From the NCBI RefSeq assembly GCF_005860775.1, contig NZ_VCHQ01000031.1:1-64000 (forward strand): DNA of 64,000 nucleotides, given 5' to 3'. This DNA comes from Klebsiella indica (GTDB lineage Bacteria > Pseudomonadota > Gammaproteobacteria > Enterobacterales > Enterobacteriaceae). The notes beneath the pieces are model-generated. The model did not search any database. It was not told where the DNA came from and saw nothing but the letters and a program-made list of their open reading frames with translations. Positions within the stretch are counted from its first letter, which is position 1. The number at the start of each line of letters is the position of its first letter. The position numbers and the translations under genes are program-made. This document shows positions 18,128 through 29,665 of the stretch, one piece after another.

Positions 18128-18754
18128 ATGTTAGGCATTATTCGGGTACTGACCCATGACGATCGGCATTTTGTTGAGGAACATGGTCGCCTGATTCAGC
18201 AAGAGTACGGTATTGCGAGTATCAGTCGCTGTATTGCGGATCAACGACGCGGTATTTTCGATGCCGATAGCGAAGCGCTGGCGATACCGAAAATTGTTGC
18301 GTCAGGCCAGACATTACAGGCGCAAGGCTGTACCGCGCTGTTTTTGAGCTGTGCGGCCGATCCGGGTCTCGCACAGTTGCGTGCCGCGGTGAGTGTCCCT
18401 GTTATAAGTGCTGGCAGCGCCTCCGCCAGCATTGCGGCGATGCTGAAGCGTCCGGTGGCGGTGATGGGAATTGGTGTTGGGGCACCTGCGCCATTTCGTG
18501 CCCTGCTGGGGGAAAAGGTGCGCTATGCCAGGCCAGAAGGCGTGACCAATACGACGGACTTGCTGACGCCTGAGGGGCGTGCCAGTGCGCTGGCCTGCGC
18601 CGATATGTTGTACAAGGAGGGCGCGGAGGTCATCGCGTTTTCCTGCACGGGGTTTTCAACCATCGGGCTGGCTGACGCGATTCGTAGCAAACTGGGTAAA
18701 ATTGCTATCGATGCGGTCAGCGCATCCGGGTTATTTGTCAGCCAACTGGCATAA
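18128..18754 (+). CDS. Asp/Glu/hydantoin racemase family protein
   Basis: 208 residues from ATG 18128 behind a GGAGG site. The two catalytic-type cysteines of the superfamily are present: Cys75 in LFLSCAADPG and Cys173 in AFSCTGFSTIG, each in the proper half of the pseudo-symmetric fold. Substrates in the family are aspartate, glutamate and hydantoins. It is the last gene of the operon; after it comes a 90-base gap and then btuR on the opposite strand. Likely role: inverting the amino acid released by the dipeptidase. Confidence 0.86.
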   Translation: MLGIIRVLTHDDRHFVEEHGRLIQQEYGIASISRCIADQRRGIFDADSEALAIPKIVASGQTLQAQGCTALFLSCAADPGLAQLRAAVSVPVISAGSASASIAAMLKRPVAVMGIGVGAPAPFRALLGEKVRYARPEGVTNTTDLLTPEGRASALACADMLYKEGAEVIAFSCTGFSTIGLADAIRSKLGKIAIDAVSASGLFVSQLA

Positions 18755-18844
18755 TGGATGCAGGCCAGGGATAGGGCGACTTCCATCACGTCAGACAGAT
18801 ATATGAAGATCTTCTTCAGGCGATCGACACTTCGGAAGGTGCAC

Positions 18845-19435
18845 TTAGTAGTCGATCCCTATCTGCGCCTTAATTCCGGCGTCAAAAGCATGCTTAACCG
18901 GGCGTAACTCGCTGACGGTGTCCGCCAGTTCGATAATCTCACGATGGCAACCGCGACCGGTAATAATTACCGTTTGATGCGCCGGGCGATTGCGCAATGC
19001 GGTCATCACCTCGTCCAGCGGCAGATAGTCATACGCGACCATGTAGGTCAGTTCGTCGAGCAAAACGAGATCCAGACTTTCATCGGCCAGCATTCTGCGA
19101 CCATGCTCCCAGACGGCGAGGCAGGCTGCGGTGTCGCTTGCGCGATCCTGGGTATTCCAGGTAAACCCGGTGGCCATTACCTGGAATTCGACGCCGTGCG
19201 GTTCGAGCAAATTGCGTTCGCCATTCGGCCAGATGCCTTTAATAAACTGCACGACGCCAGCCTTTTTACCGTGCCCGACGGCGCGGGTCACTGTGCCAAA
19301 CGCCGCGGTGGTTTTGCCTTTACCGTTGCCGGTAAAGACAATGATAATGCCGCGCTCTTCCTGGGCCGCCGCCACGCGGGCGTCAACCTTATCTTTTAAC
19401 CGCTGCTGGCGTTCGCGGTAGCGTTCATCACTCAT
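18845..19435 (-). CDS. btuR: Cob(I)alamin adenosyltransferase
   Basis: 196 residues, the CobA type. The P-loop FTGNGKGKTTAAFGT is at residues 35-49, followed by QFIKGIWPNGE and the DLVLLDELTYMV motif. It transfers the 5'-deoxyadenosyl group of ATP to reduced corrinoids in the cytoplasm, for scavenging and de novo B12 synthesis. Its start overlaps the yciK stop by four bases, so the two are co-transcribed and translationally coupled. Confidence 0.97.
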   Translation of the reverse strand: MSDERYRERQQRLKDKVDARVAAAQEERGIIIVFTGNGKGKTTAAFGTVTRAVGHGKKAGVVQFIKGIWPNGERNLLEPHGVEFQVMATGFTWNTQDRASDTAACLAVWEHGRRMLADESLDLVLLDELTYMVAYDYLPLDEVMTALRNRPAHQTVIITGRGCHREIIELADTVSELRPVKHAFDAGIKAQIGIDY

Positions 19436-20193
19436 CGTGCGATTCCTGGTTTGCGCCCCGGCTGGGCATCAAAAGTCATTCCCGTCTTGCGACGGCTGTC
19501 GTCGCCCATCAGCCACAGATAAACAGGCATGATATCGGCGGGCGTTTTCAATTTTTGCGGATCTTCCGTTGGGAAAGCATTGGCACGCATGTTAGTACGG
19601 GTACCGCCAGGATTAATACAGTTAACCCGCAGATGGCGGCTTTGGTACTCTTCGGCCAGCACCTGCATCATGCCTTCGGTGGCAAATTTAGATGCTGCGT
19701 AGGCCCCCCAGTTGGCTCGTCCCTGGCGGCCAACGCTGGAAGAGGTAAAAACCAGCGAACCTGATTCAGATTTAAGTAATAAAGGAAGCAGCGCCTGAGT
19801 GAGCATAAAGGTGGCGTTAACGTTCACCTGCATAACTTCTTGCCATACTTCGGGTTTTTGTTGGTCCATGGGGCAAACATCGCCGAGCATACCGGCGTTG
19901 TGCAGCACGCCGTCAAGGCGCGGGTAGTGGATGGCTATCTTCTGCGCCAGTTGCTGGCACGCCTGTGGCGTGCAGGTTAACAGGTCCAGAACAAACCACT
20001 GGGCAGGGATCCCTCCCGCCTGCTGAATCTCGTGGGCGACGCCGCGCAATTTCTCTTCATTACGACCGACCAGGATGACGCTGGCGCTATAGCGGGAATA
20101 GGTCAGCGCGGCTTCACGGCCAATGCCGTCGCTGGCGCCGGTAACAAGGATGATGCGGTCCTGTAACAGGTGACGTTGCGGTTGATAATGCAC
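19432..20193 (-). CDS. yciK: SDR-family oxidoreductase YciK
   Basis: 253 residues from a GTG at 20193, preceded by AGGAG at correct spacing; MHYQPQRHLLQDRIILVTGA matches the E. coli start, and the ATG farther upstream does not. Short-chain dehydrogenase landmarks are the Rossmann VTGASDGIGREAA, the structural HNAG (residues ~94-97), the catalytic Ser in FTSSSVG and YAASK (Tyr-x3-Lys). The substrate is unknown. It is transcribed away from sohB and into btuR. Confidence 0.95.
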   Translation of the reverse strand: MHYQPQRHLLQDRIILVTGASDGIGREAALTYSRYSASVILVGRNEEKLRGVAHEIQQAGGIPAQWFVLDLLTCTPQACQQLAQKIAIHYPRLDGVLHNAGMLGDVCPMDQQKPEVWQEVMQVNVNATFMLTQALLPLLLKSESGSLVFTSSSVGRQGRANWGAYAASKFATEGMMQVLAEEYQSRHLRVNCINPGGTRTNMRANAFPTEDPQKLKTPADIMPVYLWLMGDDSRRKTGMTFDAQPGRKPGIAR

Positions 20194-20448
20194 GGCGACT
20201 CCTCTCAAGCGATCGGCTGGCGATCGCGCTTGCTATTAGGTCTCTCACTTTTGCGCTTTATGCCCTAAAGCGCTCGCTATTGCAATCGGCGAAACGGAAA
20301 CACGTCAGAGAATTAATATCTTGCAACGATTTTATCGTCGCTGAAAAAACAGGATTGCGCCTCACGCGTAACACAAAGCACAAAGACTTATCGCGGACGG
20401 CTGATGTACACTGTGCGTCAACGTCAGTGGTTTACACAAGGTGAAAAC

Positions 20449-21495
20449 GTGGAGTTACTTGCTCAATACGGCCTGTTTTTGGCAAAAATCGCGACGATTG
20501 TCGTCGCAATTGCGGTTATCGTCGCCATTATTGTTAACCTGACTCAGCGCAAGAAGCAGCGCGGGGAGCTCCGGGTGACCAATCTTAGCGAGCAGTATAA
20601 GGATATGAAGGAAGATCTGGCGGTTTCGTTGCTTGATGGCCCGCAGCAGAAGCGGTGGCATAAAGTGCAAAAGAAAAAGCACAAGCAGGAAGCAAAGGCC
20701 GCAAAGGCCCGGGCAAAGCTGGGTACCGCGGAGCCAGACGCGAAATCGCGGGTTTGGGTGCTGGATTTTAAAGGCAGCATGGATGCCCATGAAGTCAGCA
20801 GCCTGCGGGAAGAGATCACCGCTGTTCTGGCGGCGGTAAAAGCGCGTGACCAGGTCGTGATTCGCCTCGAAAGTCCCGGCGGCGTGGTCCACGGTTATGG
20901 CCTTGCCGCTTCGCAACTGCAACGCTTGCGTGACAAACAGATCCCGTTGACGGTAGCGGTAGATAAGGTGGCGGCCAGCGGAGGTTATATGATGGCCTGC
21001 GTGGCGAACCGAATTGTCGCCGCGCCGTTTGCGATTCTTGGCTCGATTGGTGTTGTGGCGCAGATCCCGAACATTAATCGCTTCCTGAAGAACAAAGATA
21101 TTGATATTGAGCTGCATACCGCCGGTCAATACAAGCGCACCCTGACGATGCTGGGTGAAAATACGGAAGAAGGGCGGCAGAAATTCCGTGAAGATCTGAA
21201 TGATACCCATCGGTTATTTAAAGACTTTGTTCATCAAATGCGGCCAACGCTGGATATTGAACAGGTGGCCACTGGAGAACACTGGTACGGCGTTCAGGCG
21301 CTTGAAAAGGGCCTTGTGGACGCGGTGGAAACCAGTGATGAACTGCTGCTGGGGCTGATGGAAAAACATGAGGTTATCAGCGTGCGCTACCAACAGCGTA
21401 AGAAAATGCTCGATCGTTTTACCGGCAGCGCGGCGGAAAGCGCCGACAAGCTACTGCTGCGCTGGTGGCAGCGTGGGCAAAAGCCGCTGATGTAA
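20449..21495 (+). CDS. sohB: Inner-membrane S49 peptidase SohB
   Basis: 348 residues from GTG 20449 (AAGGTG seven bases upstream); MELLAQYGLFLAKIATIVVA aligns with E. coli SohB. Residues 5-35 form a membrane anchor, residues 65-105 a very basic stretch, and residues 110-330 the SppA-type protease with LESPGGVVHGYGLAASQL and the catalytic Ser in KVAASGGYMMACVANRIV; the catalytic Lys follows in this fold. Periplasmic orientation is expected. In E. coli it is a multicopy suppressor of htrA. Confidence 0.94.
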   Translation: MELLAQYGLFLAKIATIVVAIAVIVAIIVNLTQRKKQRGELRVTNLSEQYKDMKEDLAVSLLDGPQQKRWHKVQKKKHKQEAKAAKARAKLGTAEPDAKSRVWVLDFKGSMDAHEVSSLREEITAVLAAVKARDQVVIRLESPGGVVHGYGLAASQLQRLRDKQIPLTVAVDKVAASGGYMMACVANRIVAAPFAILGSIGVVAQIPNINRFLKNKDIDIELHTAGQYKRTLTMLGENTEEGRQKFREDLNDTHRLFKDFVHQMRPTLDIEQVATGEHWYGVQALEKGLVDAVETSDELLLGLMEKHEVISVRYQQRKKMLDRFTGSAAESADKLLLRWWQRGQKPLM

Positions 21496-21525
21496 CCCCG
21501 CTCATGTAAACAAAAACAAAGAAGA

Positions 21526-21545
21526 CGCGAGGCTAAAACCTCGCG
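21526..21545. terminator. Hairpin between sohB and yciN
   Basis: Perfect stem CGCGAGG-ctaaaa-CCTCGCG between convergent genes. On the minus strand it is followed by TCTTCTTTGTTTTTG, so it mainly serves yciN and may also stop sohB readthrough. Confidence 0.65.
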
Positions 21546-21572
21546 TTGCCATATCTGGCCGGTAAGCCATTT

Positions 21573-21824
21573 TTAATCCGCCAGGTGATACTTATCGGAC
21601 AACTGGTGCGCAAGGTATTTGAACATATTAAATACCGCCGTACTTTTCGCCGTGGGCAGCCCCTGTTCATCAAGATAGAACTCGCCGCTGAATACCAGTA
21701 CGCCGTTACGCTGAACGACATCGGTGGCCTCGATCCCGGCTAACGTATCTTCATGTTCGCGAATAAGCGTGTTGGCTTTTTCCAGCAGCGTCTGGCGATC
21801 GATTGGTTGGGTTGTACCTTGCAT
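21573..21824 (-). CDS. yciN: Conserved small protein YciN
   Basis: 83 residues, full length for the enterobacterial YciN family (PF10692). The protein is helical and acidic at the N-terminus ([20 protein letters not shown]) with a short beta segment [18 protein letters not shown]. No function is established. It sits between sohB and topA in all close relatives, transcribed away from topA. A good AGGAGG ribosome site precedes the ATG. Confidence 0.92.
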   Translation of the reverse strand: MQGTTQPIDRQTLLEKANTLIREHEDTLAGIEATDVVQRNGVLVFSGEFYLDEQGLPTAKSTAVFNMFKYLAHQLSDKYHLAD

Positions 21825-22233
21825 AAATACCTCCTGTGATTCTTACCGGTTAGTCTACGCCGCGCGGCGGCGCGGGGCAAATATTCCACTGTGCTTACAA
21901 GGGTATTCGCAGGCGCTTAATAAACATCAGTTTAGTGGCGGGATTTGCTTTTGCATGCTAATAAAGTTGCGTAACGAATTTTATCAGGTACAGTGTGACG
22001 CTTTCAGCGATCTGGTAACAGATTTGCTTGACATTCGGCCAAAAATTATTCGTGCTATGTCGCCAGGCCAGAAAAAGCCAGCTAACTCAGCTAACTGGTT
22101 TTATGGATGTGAAACCGGTGCAAAGGGTTGATATCCATCGATAACGACGCAACATTGGTTGTGACGTGTTTCCCGTGGATGGTGAATCAATGTGCGATGT
22201 ATTCTGGATGAATCAAATTAGGTAAAGGTGAAT
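21825..22233 (+). promoter_or_regulatory. Long topA upstream region
   Basis: 409 bases without a gene. In E. coli this interval carries several topA promoters, supercoiling-sensitive and heat-shock controlled; their exact boxes cannot be fixed by eye here. A direct repeat of AGCTAACT occurs at 22080 and 22088 within the inverted CCAG/CTGG pair at 22078-22099. The spurious plus-strand frame across 21724-22131 overlaps yciN and is not a gene. Confidence 0.45.
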
Positions 22234-24831
22234 ATGGGTAAAGCTCTCGTTATCGTTGAGTCCCCGGCAAAAGCCAAAACGATCAATAAGTATCTGGGTA
22301 GTGACTACGTGGTTAAATCCAGCGTTGGTCATATCCGCGATTTGCCGACCAGTGGCTCAGCTTCCAAAAAGAGCGCCGACTCTACCTCCACCAAAGGGGC
22401 TAAAAAGCCTAAGAAGGATGAACGTGGCGCTCTGGTTAATCGTATGGGCGTGGACCCGTGGCATGACTGGAATGCGCACTATGAAATACTTCCGGGTAAA
22501 GAAAAGGTCGTTTCAGAACTCAAACAGTTGGCGGAAAAAGCTGACCACATCTACCTCGCAACCGACCTTGACCGCGAAGGGGAAGCGATTGCATGGCACC
22601 TGCGGGAAGTTATCGGTGGTGATGAACAGCGCTATAGCCGCGTGGTGTTCAACGAGATCACCAAAAATGCCATTCGTCAGGCCTTCGAAAAGCCTGGCGA
22701 ACTGAATATCGACCGGGTTAATGCTCAGCAGGCGCGCCGTTTTATGGATCGCGTGGTGGGCTATATGGTTTCTCCACTGCTGTGGAAAAAAATTGCCCGT
22801 GGTTTGTCTGCCGGCCGCGTCCAGTCCGTTGCCGTACGTCTGGTGGTGGAACGCGAGCGCGAAATTAAAGCATTCGTTCCGGAAGAGTTCTGGGAGGTTG
22901 ACGCCAGTACCACGACGCCGGGCGGCGAGGCATTACAACTGCAGGTGACGCATAACGGTGATAAACCGTTCCGCCCGGTTAGCCGTGATGAAACTATGGC
23001 GGCGGTCGCGCTGCTTGAAAACGCCAGCTACAGCGTGCTGGAGCGTGAAGATAAGCCGACCAGCAGCAAGCCTGGCGCGCCCTTTATCACCTCGACGCTG
23101 CAGCAGGCCGCCAGCACGCGTCTGGGATTCGGCGTGAAGAAAACCATGATGATGGCGCAGCGTCTCTACGAAGCGGGCTATATTACCTATATGCGTACCG
23201 ATTCGACGAACCTCAGCCAGGACGCGCTGAATATGGTGCGCGACTATATCGATGATAAATTCGGTAAAAAATATCTTCCGGCGAGCGCTAACCAGTACGC
23301 CAGCAAAGAAAACTCGCAGGAGGCGCACGAGGCGATCCGTCCTTCCGATGTCAATGTGCTGGCCGAAACGCTGAAAGATATGGAATCTGACGCGCAGAAA
23401 CTGTATCAGTTGATCTGGCGTCAGTTCGTCGCCTGTCAGATGACGCCTGCGCAGTATGACTCCACCACGCTGACGGTAAAAGCCGGGGATTTCAAACTGA
23501 AAGCGCGCGGTCGTACGCTGCGCTTTGACGGCTGGACGAAAGTAATGCCAGCTCTGCGTAAAGGCGATGAAGATCGTACCTTACCTGTGGTAAACAAAGG
23601 TGACCGCCTCAGTCTGGTTGAGCTGACGCCCGCGCAGCACTTTACTAAGCCGCCCGCGCGTTTTAGTGAAGCGTCGCTGGTGAAAGAGCTGGAAAAACGT
23701 GGGATTGGCCGTCCGTCCACCTATGCCTCGATTATTTCGACTATCCAGGACCGCGGTTATGTACGAGTGGAAAACCGTCGTTTCTATGCGGAAAAAATGG
23801 GAGAAATTGTCACCGATCGTCTGGAAGAAAACTTCCGCGATTTGATGAACTACGATTTTACCGCACAAATGGAAGACCGACTCGACCAGGTGGCCAATCA
23901 TCAGGCTGAATGGAAACAGGTGCTCGACCACTTCTTTGGCGACTTCACTGCGCAACTGGAAACCGCGGAGAAAGATCCGGAAGTGGGGGGCATGCAGCCA
24001 AACCCGATGGTACTGACCAGCATCGATTGTCCAACCTGCGGGCGCAAGATGGGGATTCGCACCGCCAGCACCGGGGTGTTCCTCGGCTGTTCAGGGTATG
24101 CGTTGTCGCCGAAAGAGCGCTGTAAAACCACCATTAATCTGGTACCGGAAAACGAAGTCCTTAACGTGCTGGAAGGCGATGACGCGGAAACCAATGCGTT
24201 ACGCGCCAAACGTCGCTGTAAAAAGTGCGGCACTGCGATGGACAGTTACCTTATCGATCCGAAGCGTAAGCTGCATGTCTGCGGCAATAACCCGACCTGT
24301 GATGGTTACGAGATTGAAGAGGGCGAATTCCGCATCAAGGGCTATGATGGTCCGATCGTTGAGTGTGAAAAATGTGGTTCCGAAATGCACCTGAAGATGG
24401 GGCGTTTTGGTAAGTACATGGCCTGTACTAACGATGAATGTAAAAACACGCGTAAAATCCTGCGTAATGGCGAGGTAGCCCCGCCGAAAGAAGATCCGGT
24501 TCCACTGCCGGAACTTCCCTGCGAGAAATCAGACGCCTACTTCGTTCTGCGTGATGGTGCGGCGGGCGTCTTCCTGGCTGCCAGCACTTTCCCTAAATCA
24601 CGCGAAACCCGTGCGCCGCTGGTGGAAGAACTGTATCGTTTCCGCGATCGTCTGGCGGAGAAACTGCGTTATCTGGCCGATGCGCCGCAGAAAGATCCGC
24701 AGGGTAATAAAACGATGGTGCGCTTTAGCCGTAAGACGAAGCAGCAATATGTCGCTTCGGAGAAAGACGGCAAAGCGACCGGCTGGTCCGCTTTCTATAT
24801 TGACGGGCAATGGACTGAAGCGAAGAAATAA
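22234..24831 (+). CDS. topA: DNA topoisomerase I
   Basis: 865 residues, the E. coli length. It relaxes negative supercoils by a type IA mechanism. The TOPRIM domain opens the protein ([20 protein letters not shown]) with the metal-binding [13 protein letters not shown] near residue 111; the active-site tyrosine is in [10 protein letters not shown] around residue 319. The C-terminal third carries the tetracysteine zinc ribbons beginning [18 protein letters not shown] and CEKCGSEMH. The ATG at 22234 is preferred over a GTG six bases earlier because GGTG lies at proper spacing. Confidence 0.98.
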   Translation: MGKALVIVESPAKAKTINKYLGSDYVVKSSVGHIRDLPTSGSASKKSADSTSTKGAKKPKKDERGALVNRMGVDPWHDWNAHYEILPGKEKVVSELKQLAEKADHIYLATDLDREGEAIAWHLREVIGGDEQRYSRVVFNEITKNAIRQAFEKPGELNIDRVNAQQARRFMDRVVGYMVSPLLWKKIARGLSAGRVQSVAVRLVVEREREIKAFVPEEFWEVDASTTTPGGEALQLQVTHNGDKPFRPVSRDETMAAVALLENASYSVLEREDKPTSSKPGAPFITSTLQQAASTRLGFGVKKTMMMAQRLYEAGYITYMRTDSTNLSQDALNMVRDYIDDKFGKKYLPASANQYASKENSQEAHEAIRPSDVNVLAETLKDMESDAQKLYQLIWRQFVACQMTPAQYDSTTLTVKAGDFKLKARGRTLRFDGWTKVMPALRKGDEDRTLPVVNKGDRLSLVELTPAQHFTKPPARFSEASLVKELEKRGIGRPSTYASIISTIQDRGYVRVENRRFYAEKMGEIVTDRLEENFRDLMNYDFTAQMEDRLDQVANHQAEWKQVLDHFFGDFTAQLETAEKDPEVGGMQPNPMVLTSIDCPTCGRKMGIRTASTGVFLGCSGYALSPKERCKTTINLVPENEVLNVLEGDDAETNALRAKRRCKKCGTAMDSYLIDPKRKLHVCGNNPTCDGYEIEEGEFRIKGYDGPIVECEKCGSEMHLKMGRFGKYMACTNDECKNTRKILRNGEVAPPKEDPVPLPELPCEKSDAYFVLRDGAAGVFLAASTFPKSRETRAPLVEELYRFRDRLAEKLRYLADAPQKDPQGNKTMVRFSRKTKQQYVASEKDGKATGWSAFYIDGQWTEAKK

Positions 24832-24850
24832 CCTTTATCGCTGGTAGTGA

Positions 24851-24873
24851 GGGCCGCATTGCGGCCCTTTTTA
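24851..24873 (+). terminator. topA terminator
   Basis: GGGCCGC-att-GCGGCCC followed by five thymines, about 20 bases after the topA stop. The remaining 24874-25157 is the cysB promoter region, AT-rich, with no gene. Confidence 0.93.
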
Positions 24874-25112
24874 ATCGTGCGGTATGGCGCTTGCGCATTT
24901 TGTTGCGCTTTATCTCCTCTTATAACCAGCTTATTATTTTTCGTTGGTATCTATACACTGTAGATATAAATGATATAGTGGTTATAGTTAACCGTTTCTT
25001 TATTATCAAATCGTCTTATACATCACCGTCTTCAGGATGCGTTGTGACGCCATATGGCGAATCGCAGGGATGGCCAGACAAGTGCGCCGGCCAGGAAGTG
25101 ACCTGAACGTAA

Positions 25113-26132
<1,020 letters not shown>

Positions 26133-26147
26133 CCCTGTAAAAAATAA

Positions 26148-26169
26148 TGGCATCCTCCAGGGGATGCCA
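26148..26169 (+). terminator. Hairpin after cysB
   Basis: Eight-base stem TGGCATCC / GGATGCCA, 16 bases after the cysB stop. The tail AATTTAATAAT is AT-rich but not a clean uridine run, so efficiency is uncertain. Confidence 0.6.
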
Positions 26170-26376
26170 AATTTAATAATGGCCTGGAAGCGAATAATTT
26201 AACCTCGTTTGAATCACAGTTTCGCTAACTCCCCATAACATATTTGCGAATATACCTGTTTCGATCAAAATAATGACGAAAGATATCTGTCGAAAAGTAA
26301 ATTCACTGGATTAATACAAAATCCATAATTAAGATTTATCTGTACTAAGTTATTTTTAGCAATTGGTGGTGGAAGA

Positions 26377-26544
26377 ATGATTAGTGATATCGATTATATG
26401 AAGTTAGCGATGTCACAGGAGCGTGACAAGACCGAGATAGATCCGGTTTTAAGAAGTAAGGCCTGGAGCGCCGTTATCCTTGGGCTTGCGATGTTCTGGA
26501 GCATCATTGCTCTGGTTGTCTGCAACATTTGGTTTCTAAACTAG
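26377..26544 (+). CDS. ymiA: Small membrane protein YmiA
   Basis: 55 residues starting MISDIDYMKLAMSQERDKTE from ATG 26377, behind GGTGGAAG; an internal ATG at 26398 would give 48 residues, closer to the 46-residue E. coli YmiA, but lacks a ribosome site. The segment LRSKAWSAVILGLAMFWSII is clearly homologous to YmiA ('LKRKAWLAVFLGSALFW'), with one transmembrane helix at residues 32-52. It lies between cysB and acnA as in E. coli. Function unknown. Confidence 0.8.
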   Translation: MISDIDYMKLAMSQERDKTEIDPVLRSKAWSAVILGLAMFWSIIALVVCNIWFLN

Positions 26545-26744
26545 AGCACATTACCTGTTAAAAGATCTGTGTCATTTTTATGACAAAAAAGATTTGCGAA
26601 TTATTCCCATCTGATAATACAGCGGTAATAAGGCGTATATGATTTTTCTTTTGAAGAGTTTTTCCGTCAATCTACTCTCCTGAACTGATCGCCAGAATAA
26701 CGGCGATCAGTTTTTTATCGTACTCGCGTACTAATACAATACCT

Positions 26745-26927
26745 TTGTTAGCACAATTAGCCTCTTTCAAATTCTCTCATTATTTTCACGCATATTATTC
26801 AACTTTCCTGGCATCATACTTTTTGCCTCTTTTAGCAATTTGGGGTGTTATCAAAATGTTACGCAAAAGATGTGTTATCTTTAATAATAACCCTGAGGAG
26901 CAGCAGGAGATACTATCCCTAAGGTAA
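26745..26927 (+). CDS. Possible small membrane protein or leader before acnA
   Basis: A frame ending 10 bases before acnA. The TTG at 26745 has no ribosome site. The only ATG, at 26856 (GGGGTG seven bases upstream), would give a 23-residue basic peptide, [20 protein letters not shown] then SLR. The upstream codons encode a hydrophobic run ([19 protein letters not shown]) that looks like a transmembrane helix, so a longer product with a non-standard start is possible. E. coli has the tiny gene ymiC here, but I see no clear match. The rest of 26545-26744 holds no gene. Confidence 0.35.
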   Translation: MLAQLASFKFSHYFHAYYSTFLASYFLPLLAIWGVIKMLRKRCVIFNNNPEEQQEILSLR

Positions 26928-26937
26928 AGGAGGAGCT

Positions 26938-29610
26938 ATGTCGTCAACCCTACGCGCAGCCAGCAAGGATTCGTTACAGGTTAAAGGTAAAACCTGGCAC
27001 TACTACAGCTTACCGCTAGCTGCCAAAGAACTGGGCGATCTGTCGCGTTTGCCCAAATCGCTTAAAGTACTTCTGGAAAACCTTCTGCGCTGGCAGGATG
27101 GTGATTCAGTGACCGCCGAAGATATTCACGCCCTTGCCGGATGGTTGAAACAGGCCCATGCCGACCGAGAAATCGCCTACCGTCCGGCGCGAGTACTGAT
27201 GCAGGATTTTACGGGCGTCCCCGCCGTCGTGGATCTGGCGGCAATGCGTGAAGCGGTAAAACGCCTGGGAGGCGACACCGCCAAAGTGAACCCGCTTTCC
27301 CCCGTCGATCTGGTCATTGACCATTCGGTCACCGTAGATCGCTTTGGCGATGATGATGCCTTTGCAGAAAACGTCCGCCTTGAGATGGCGCGGAACCATG
27401 AGCGTTATGTCTTTTTACGCTGGGGACAGCAGGCATTCAGTCGCTTTAGCGTCGTGCCGCCGGGGACCGGGATTTGCCACCAGGTTAACCTTGAGTATCT
27501 TGGTCGCGCCGTATGGAGCGAACAGCAAGAGGGGGAATGGGTAGCCTTTCCGGACACGCTGGTCGGCACCGATTCGCACACTACCATGATTAACGGCCTT
27601 GGTGTGCTGGGCTGGGGCGTCGGCGGTATTGAAGCGGAAGCCGCGATGCTGGGGCAGCCGGTTTCGATGCTGATCCCGGATGTCGTTGGCTTCAAGCTGA
27701 GCGGTAAGCTGCGAGAGGGGATTACCGCGACGGACCTGGTGCTTACCGTGACTCAGATGCTGCGCAAACACGGCGTAGTGGGTAAATTTGTTGAATTCTA
27801 TGGTGATGGCCTCGACTCACTTCCCCTCGCGGATCGCGCGACAATTGCCAATATGTCACCGGAATACGGTGCGACCTGCGGTTTCTTTCCCGTTGATGCT
27901 GTAACGCTTGACTACATGCGCCTGACCGGGCGCAGCGAAGAGCAGGTGGCGCTGGTCGAAGCCTATGCGAAAGCGCAGGGAATGTGGCGTCTGCCCGGGG
28001 ATGAACCCGTCTTTACCAGCACACTGGCGCTGGATATGGCAACCGTAGAAGCCAGTCTGGCTGGTCCGAAACGGCCACAAGATCGGGTCGCCCTCGGGGA
28101 CGTGCCAAAGGCGTTTGCTGCCAGTACAGAACTGGAGGTTAACCATGCGCAAAAAGATAAACGACCGATCGACTATACGCTGAACGGACAGCAATATTCA
28201 TTGCCGGATGGGGCGGTGGTTATTGCCGCGATTACCTCCTGTACCAATACGTCAAACCCCAGCGTACTGATGGCCGCCGGTTTGCTGGCCAAAAATGCCG
28301 TCGAACTGGGCCTGAAACCGCAGCCGTGGGTAAAAGCGTCGCTGGCGCCGGGGTCGAAAGTGGTTTCCGACTATCTGGCCCACGCGAAACTGACGCCTTA
28401 TCTTGATGAACTGGGTTTTAATCTGGTGGGCTATGGTTGTACTACCTGTATTGGTAACTCCGGACCGCTACCGGATCCGATTGAGCGCGCCATCAGGCAG
28501 GGGGATCTGACTGTCGGCGCGGTCCTTTCGGGTAACCGTAACTTCGAAGGGCGAATTCACCCGCTGGTGAAAACCAACTGGCTGGCTTCGCCGCCGTTGG
28601 TGGTGGCCTATGCTCTGGCGGGGAACATGAACCTTGATCTGACTCGTGAGCCGTTGGGACGGGGTAAAGACGGGCAACCGGTGTATCTGAAAGATATCTG
28701 GCCGAGTGGCGAGGAGGTCGCCCGCGCGGTGGAGCAAGTGTCGACGCAGATGTTCCGTAAAGAGTATGCGGAGGTGTTTGAAGGCACCGCCGAGTGGAAG
28801 GCGATAAAAGTAGAACGGTCGGACACTTACGACTGGCAAGACGATTCAACCTATATTCGCCTGTCACCCTTCTTTGATGAGATGGCGGCTGAACCCAAAC
28901 CGGTGGAAGATATTCATGGCGCGCGTATTCTGGCGATGCTGGGGGACTCGGTTACCACTGACCATATCTCTCCGGCAGGCAGTATCAAAGCCGAGAGTCC
29001 CGCCGGGCGTTATTTGCTAAACCATGGTGTTGAACGTACTGATTTTAACTCCTACGGTTCCCGTCGCGGGAATCACGAGGTGATGATGCGCGGTACGTTC
29101 GCCAATATTCGTATTCGTAACGAAATGGTACCAGGTGTGGAGGGCGGGATGACGCGCCATCTTCCGGATAGTGAGCCGATTGCTATTTACGATGCCGCAA
29201 TGTTGTACAAGGAAGAGGGGACGCCGCTGGCGGTGATCGCCGGGAAAGAGTACGGTTCCGGTTCCAGCCGCGACTGGGCGGCAAAAGGGCCGCGCTTGCT
29301 TGGCGTCAGGGTTGTCATCGCTGAGTCTTTCGAACGTATCCATCGCTCTAACCTGATTGGAATGGGAATATTGCCGCTGGAATTCCCGCAAGGCGTTACG
29401 CGTAAGACGCTGGGCTTAAGCGGAGAGGAAAGGATTGATATCGGTAACCTGCAGGCTTTACAGCCGGGGACAACAGTGCCGGTAACGCTGACGCGGACGG
29501 ACGGTAAGCAAGAAATCATTGACTGTCGCTGCCGCATTGATACCGCCACTGAGCTGACGTACTACCAGAACGATGGCATATTGCATTATGTGATTCGCAA
29601 TATGCTGTAA
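26938..29610 (+). CDS. acnA: Aconitate hydratase A
   Basis: 890 residues, the length of E. coli AcnA (891). It interconverts citrate and isocitrate using a 4Fe-4S cluster held by Cys in [13 protein letters not shown] and the pair in [14 protein letters not shown]. The swivel domain shows [20 protein letters not shown] strong ribosome site (GGAGGAG) precedes the ATG. AcnA is the stress and stationary-phase isozyme, in E. coli under SoxRS, RpoS and Fur control. No defect is visible. Confidence 0.98.
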   Translation: MSSTLRAASKDSLQVKGKTWHYYSLPLAAKELGDLSRLPKSLKVLLENLLRWQDGDSVTAEDIHALAGWLKQAHADREIAYRPARVLMQDFTGVPAVVDLAAMREAVKRLGGDTAKVNPLSPVDLVIDHSVTVDRFGDDDAFAENVRLEMARNHERYVFLRWGQQAFSRFSVVPPGTGICHQVNLEYLGRAVWSEQQEGEWVAFPDTLVGTDSHTTMINGLGVLGWGVGGIEAEAAMLGQPVSMLIPDVVGFKLSGKLREGITATDLVLTVTQMLRKHGVVGKFVEFYGDGLDSLPLADRATIANMSPEYGATCGFFPVDAVTLDYMRLTGRSEEQVALVEAYAKAQGMWRLPGDEPVFTSTLALDMATVEASLAGPKRPQDRVALGDVPKAFAASTELEVNHAQKDKRPIDYTLNGQQYSLPDGAVVIAAITSCTNTSNPSVLMAAGLLAKNAVELGLKPQPWVKASLAPGSKVVSDYLAHAKLTPYLDELGFNLVGYGCTTCIGNSGPLPDPIERAIRQGDLTVGAVLSGNRNFEGRIHPLVKTNWLASPPLVVAYALAGNMNLDLTREPLGRGKDGQPVYLKDIWPSGEEVARAVEQVSTQMFRKEYAEVFEGTAEWKAIKVERSDTYDWQDDSTYIRLSPFFDEMAAEPKPVEDIHGARILAMLGDSVTTDHISPAGSIKAESPAGRYLLNHGVERTDFNSYGSRRGNHEVMMRGTFANIRIRNEMVPGVEGGMTRHLPDSEPIAIYDAAMLYKEEGTPLAVIAGKEYGSGSSRDWAAKGPRLLGVRVVIAESFERIHRSNLIGMGILPLEFPQGVTRKTLGLSGEERIDIGNLQALQPGTTVPVTLTRTDGKQEIIDCRCRIDTATELTYYQNDGILHYVIRNML

Positions 29611-29630
29611 ACCAGATGTTTTAAACAAAA

Positions 29631-29650
29631 GGGCCAGCAAATGCTGGCCC
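29631..29650. terminator. Bidirectional terminator between acnA and ribA
   Basis: Stem GGGCCAGC / GCTGGCCC with a four-base loop between convergent genes. On the minus strand it is followed by TTTTGTTTAAAA, a good terminator for ribA. Confidence 0.85.
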
Positions 29651-29665
29651 GTATTCTTAACGGCT

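Noticed and set aside
20455..21210. Long minus-strand frame inside sohB
   Set aside because: It is the antisense shadow of a well-recognised gene.
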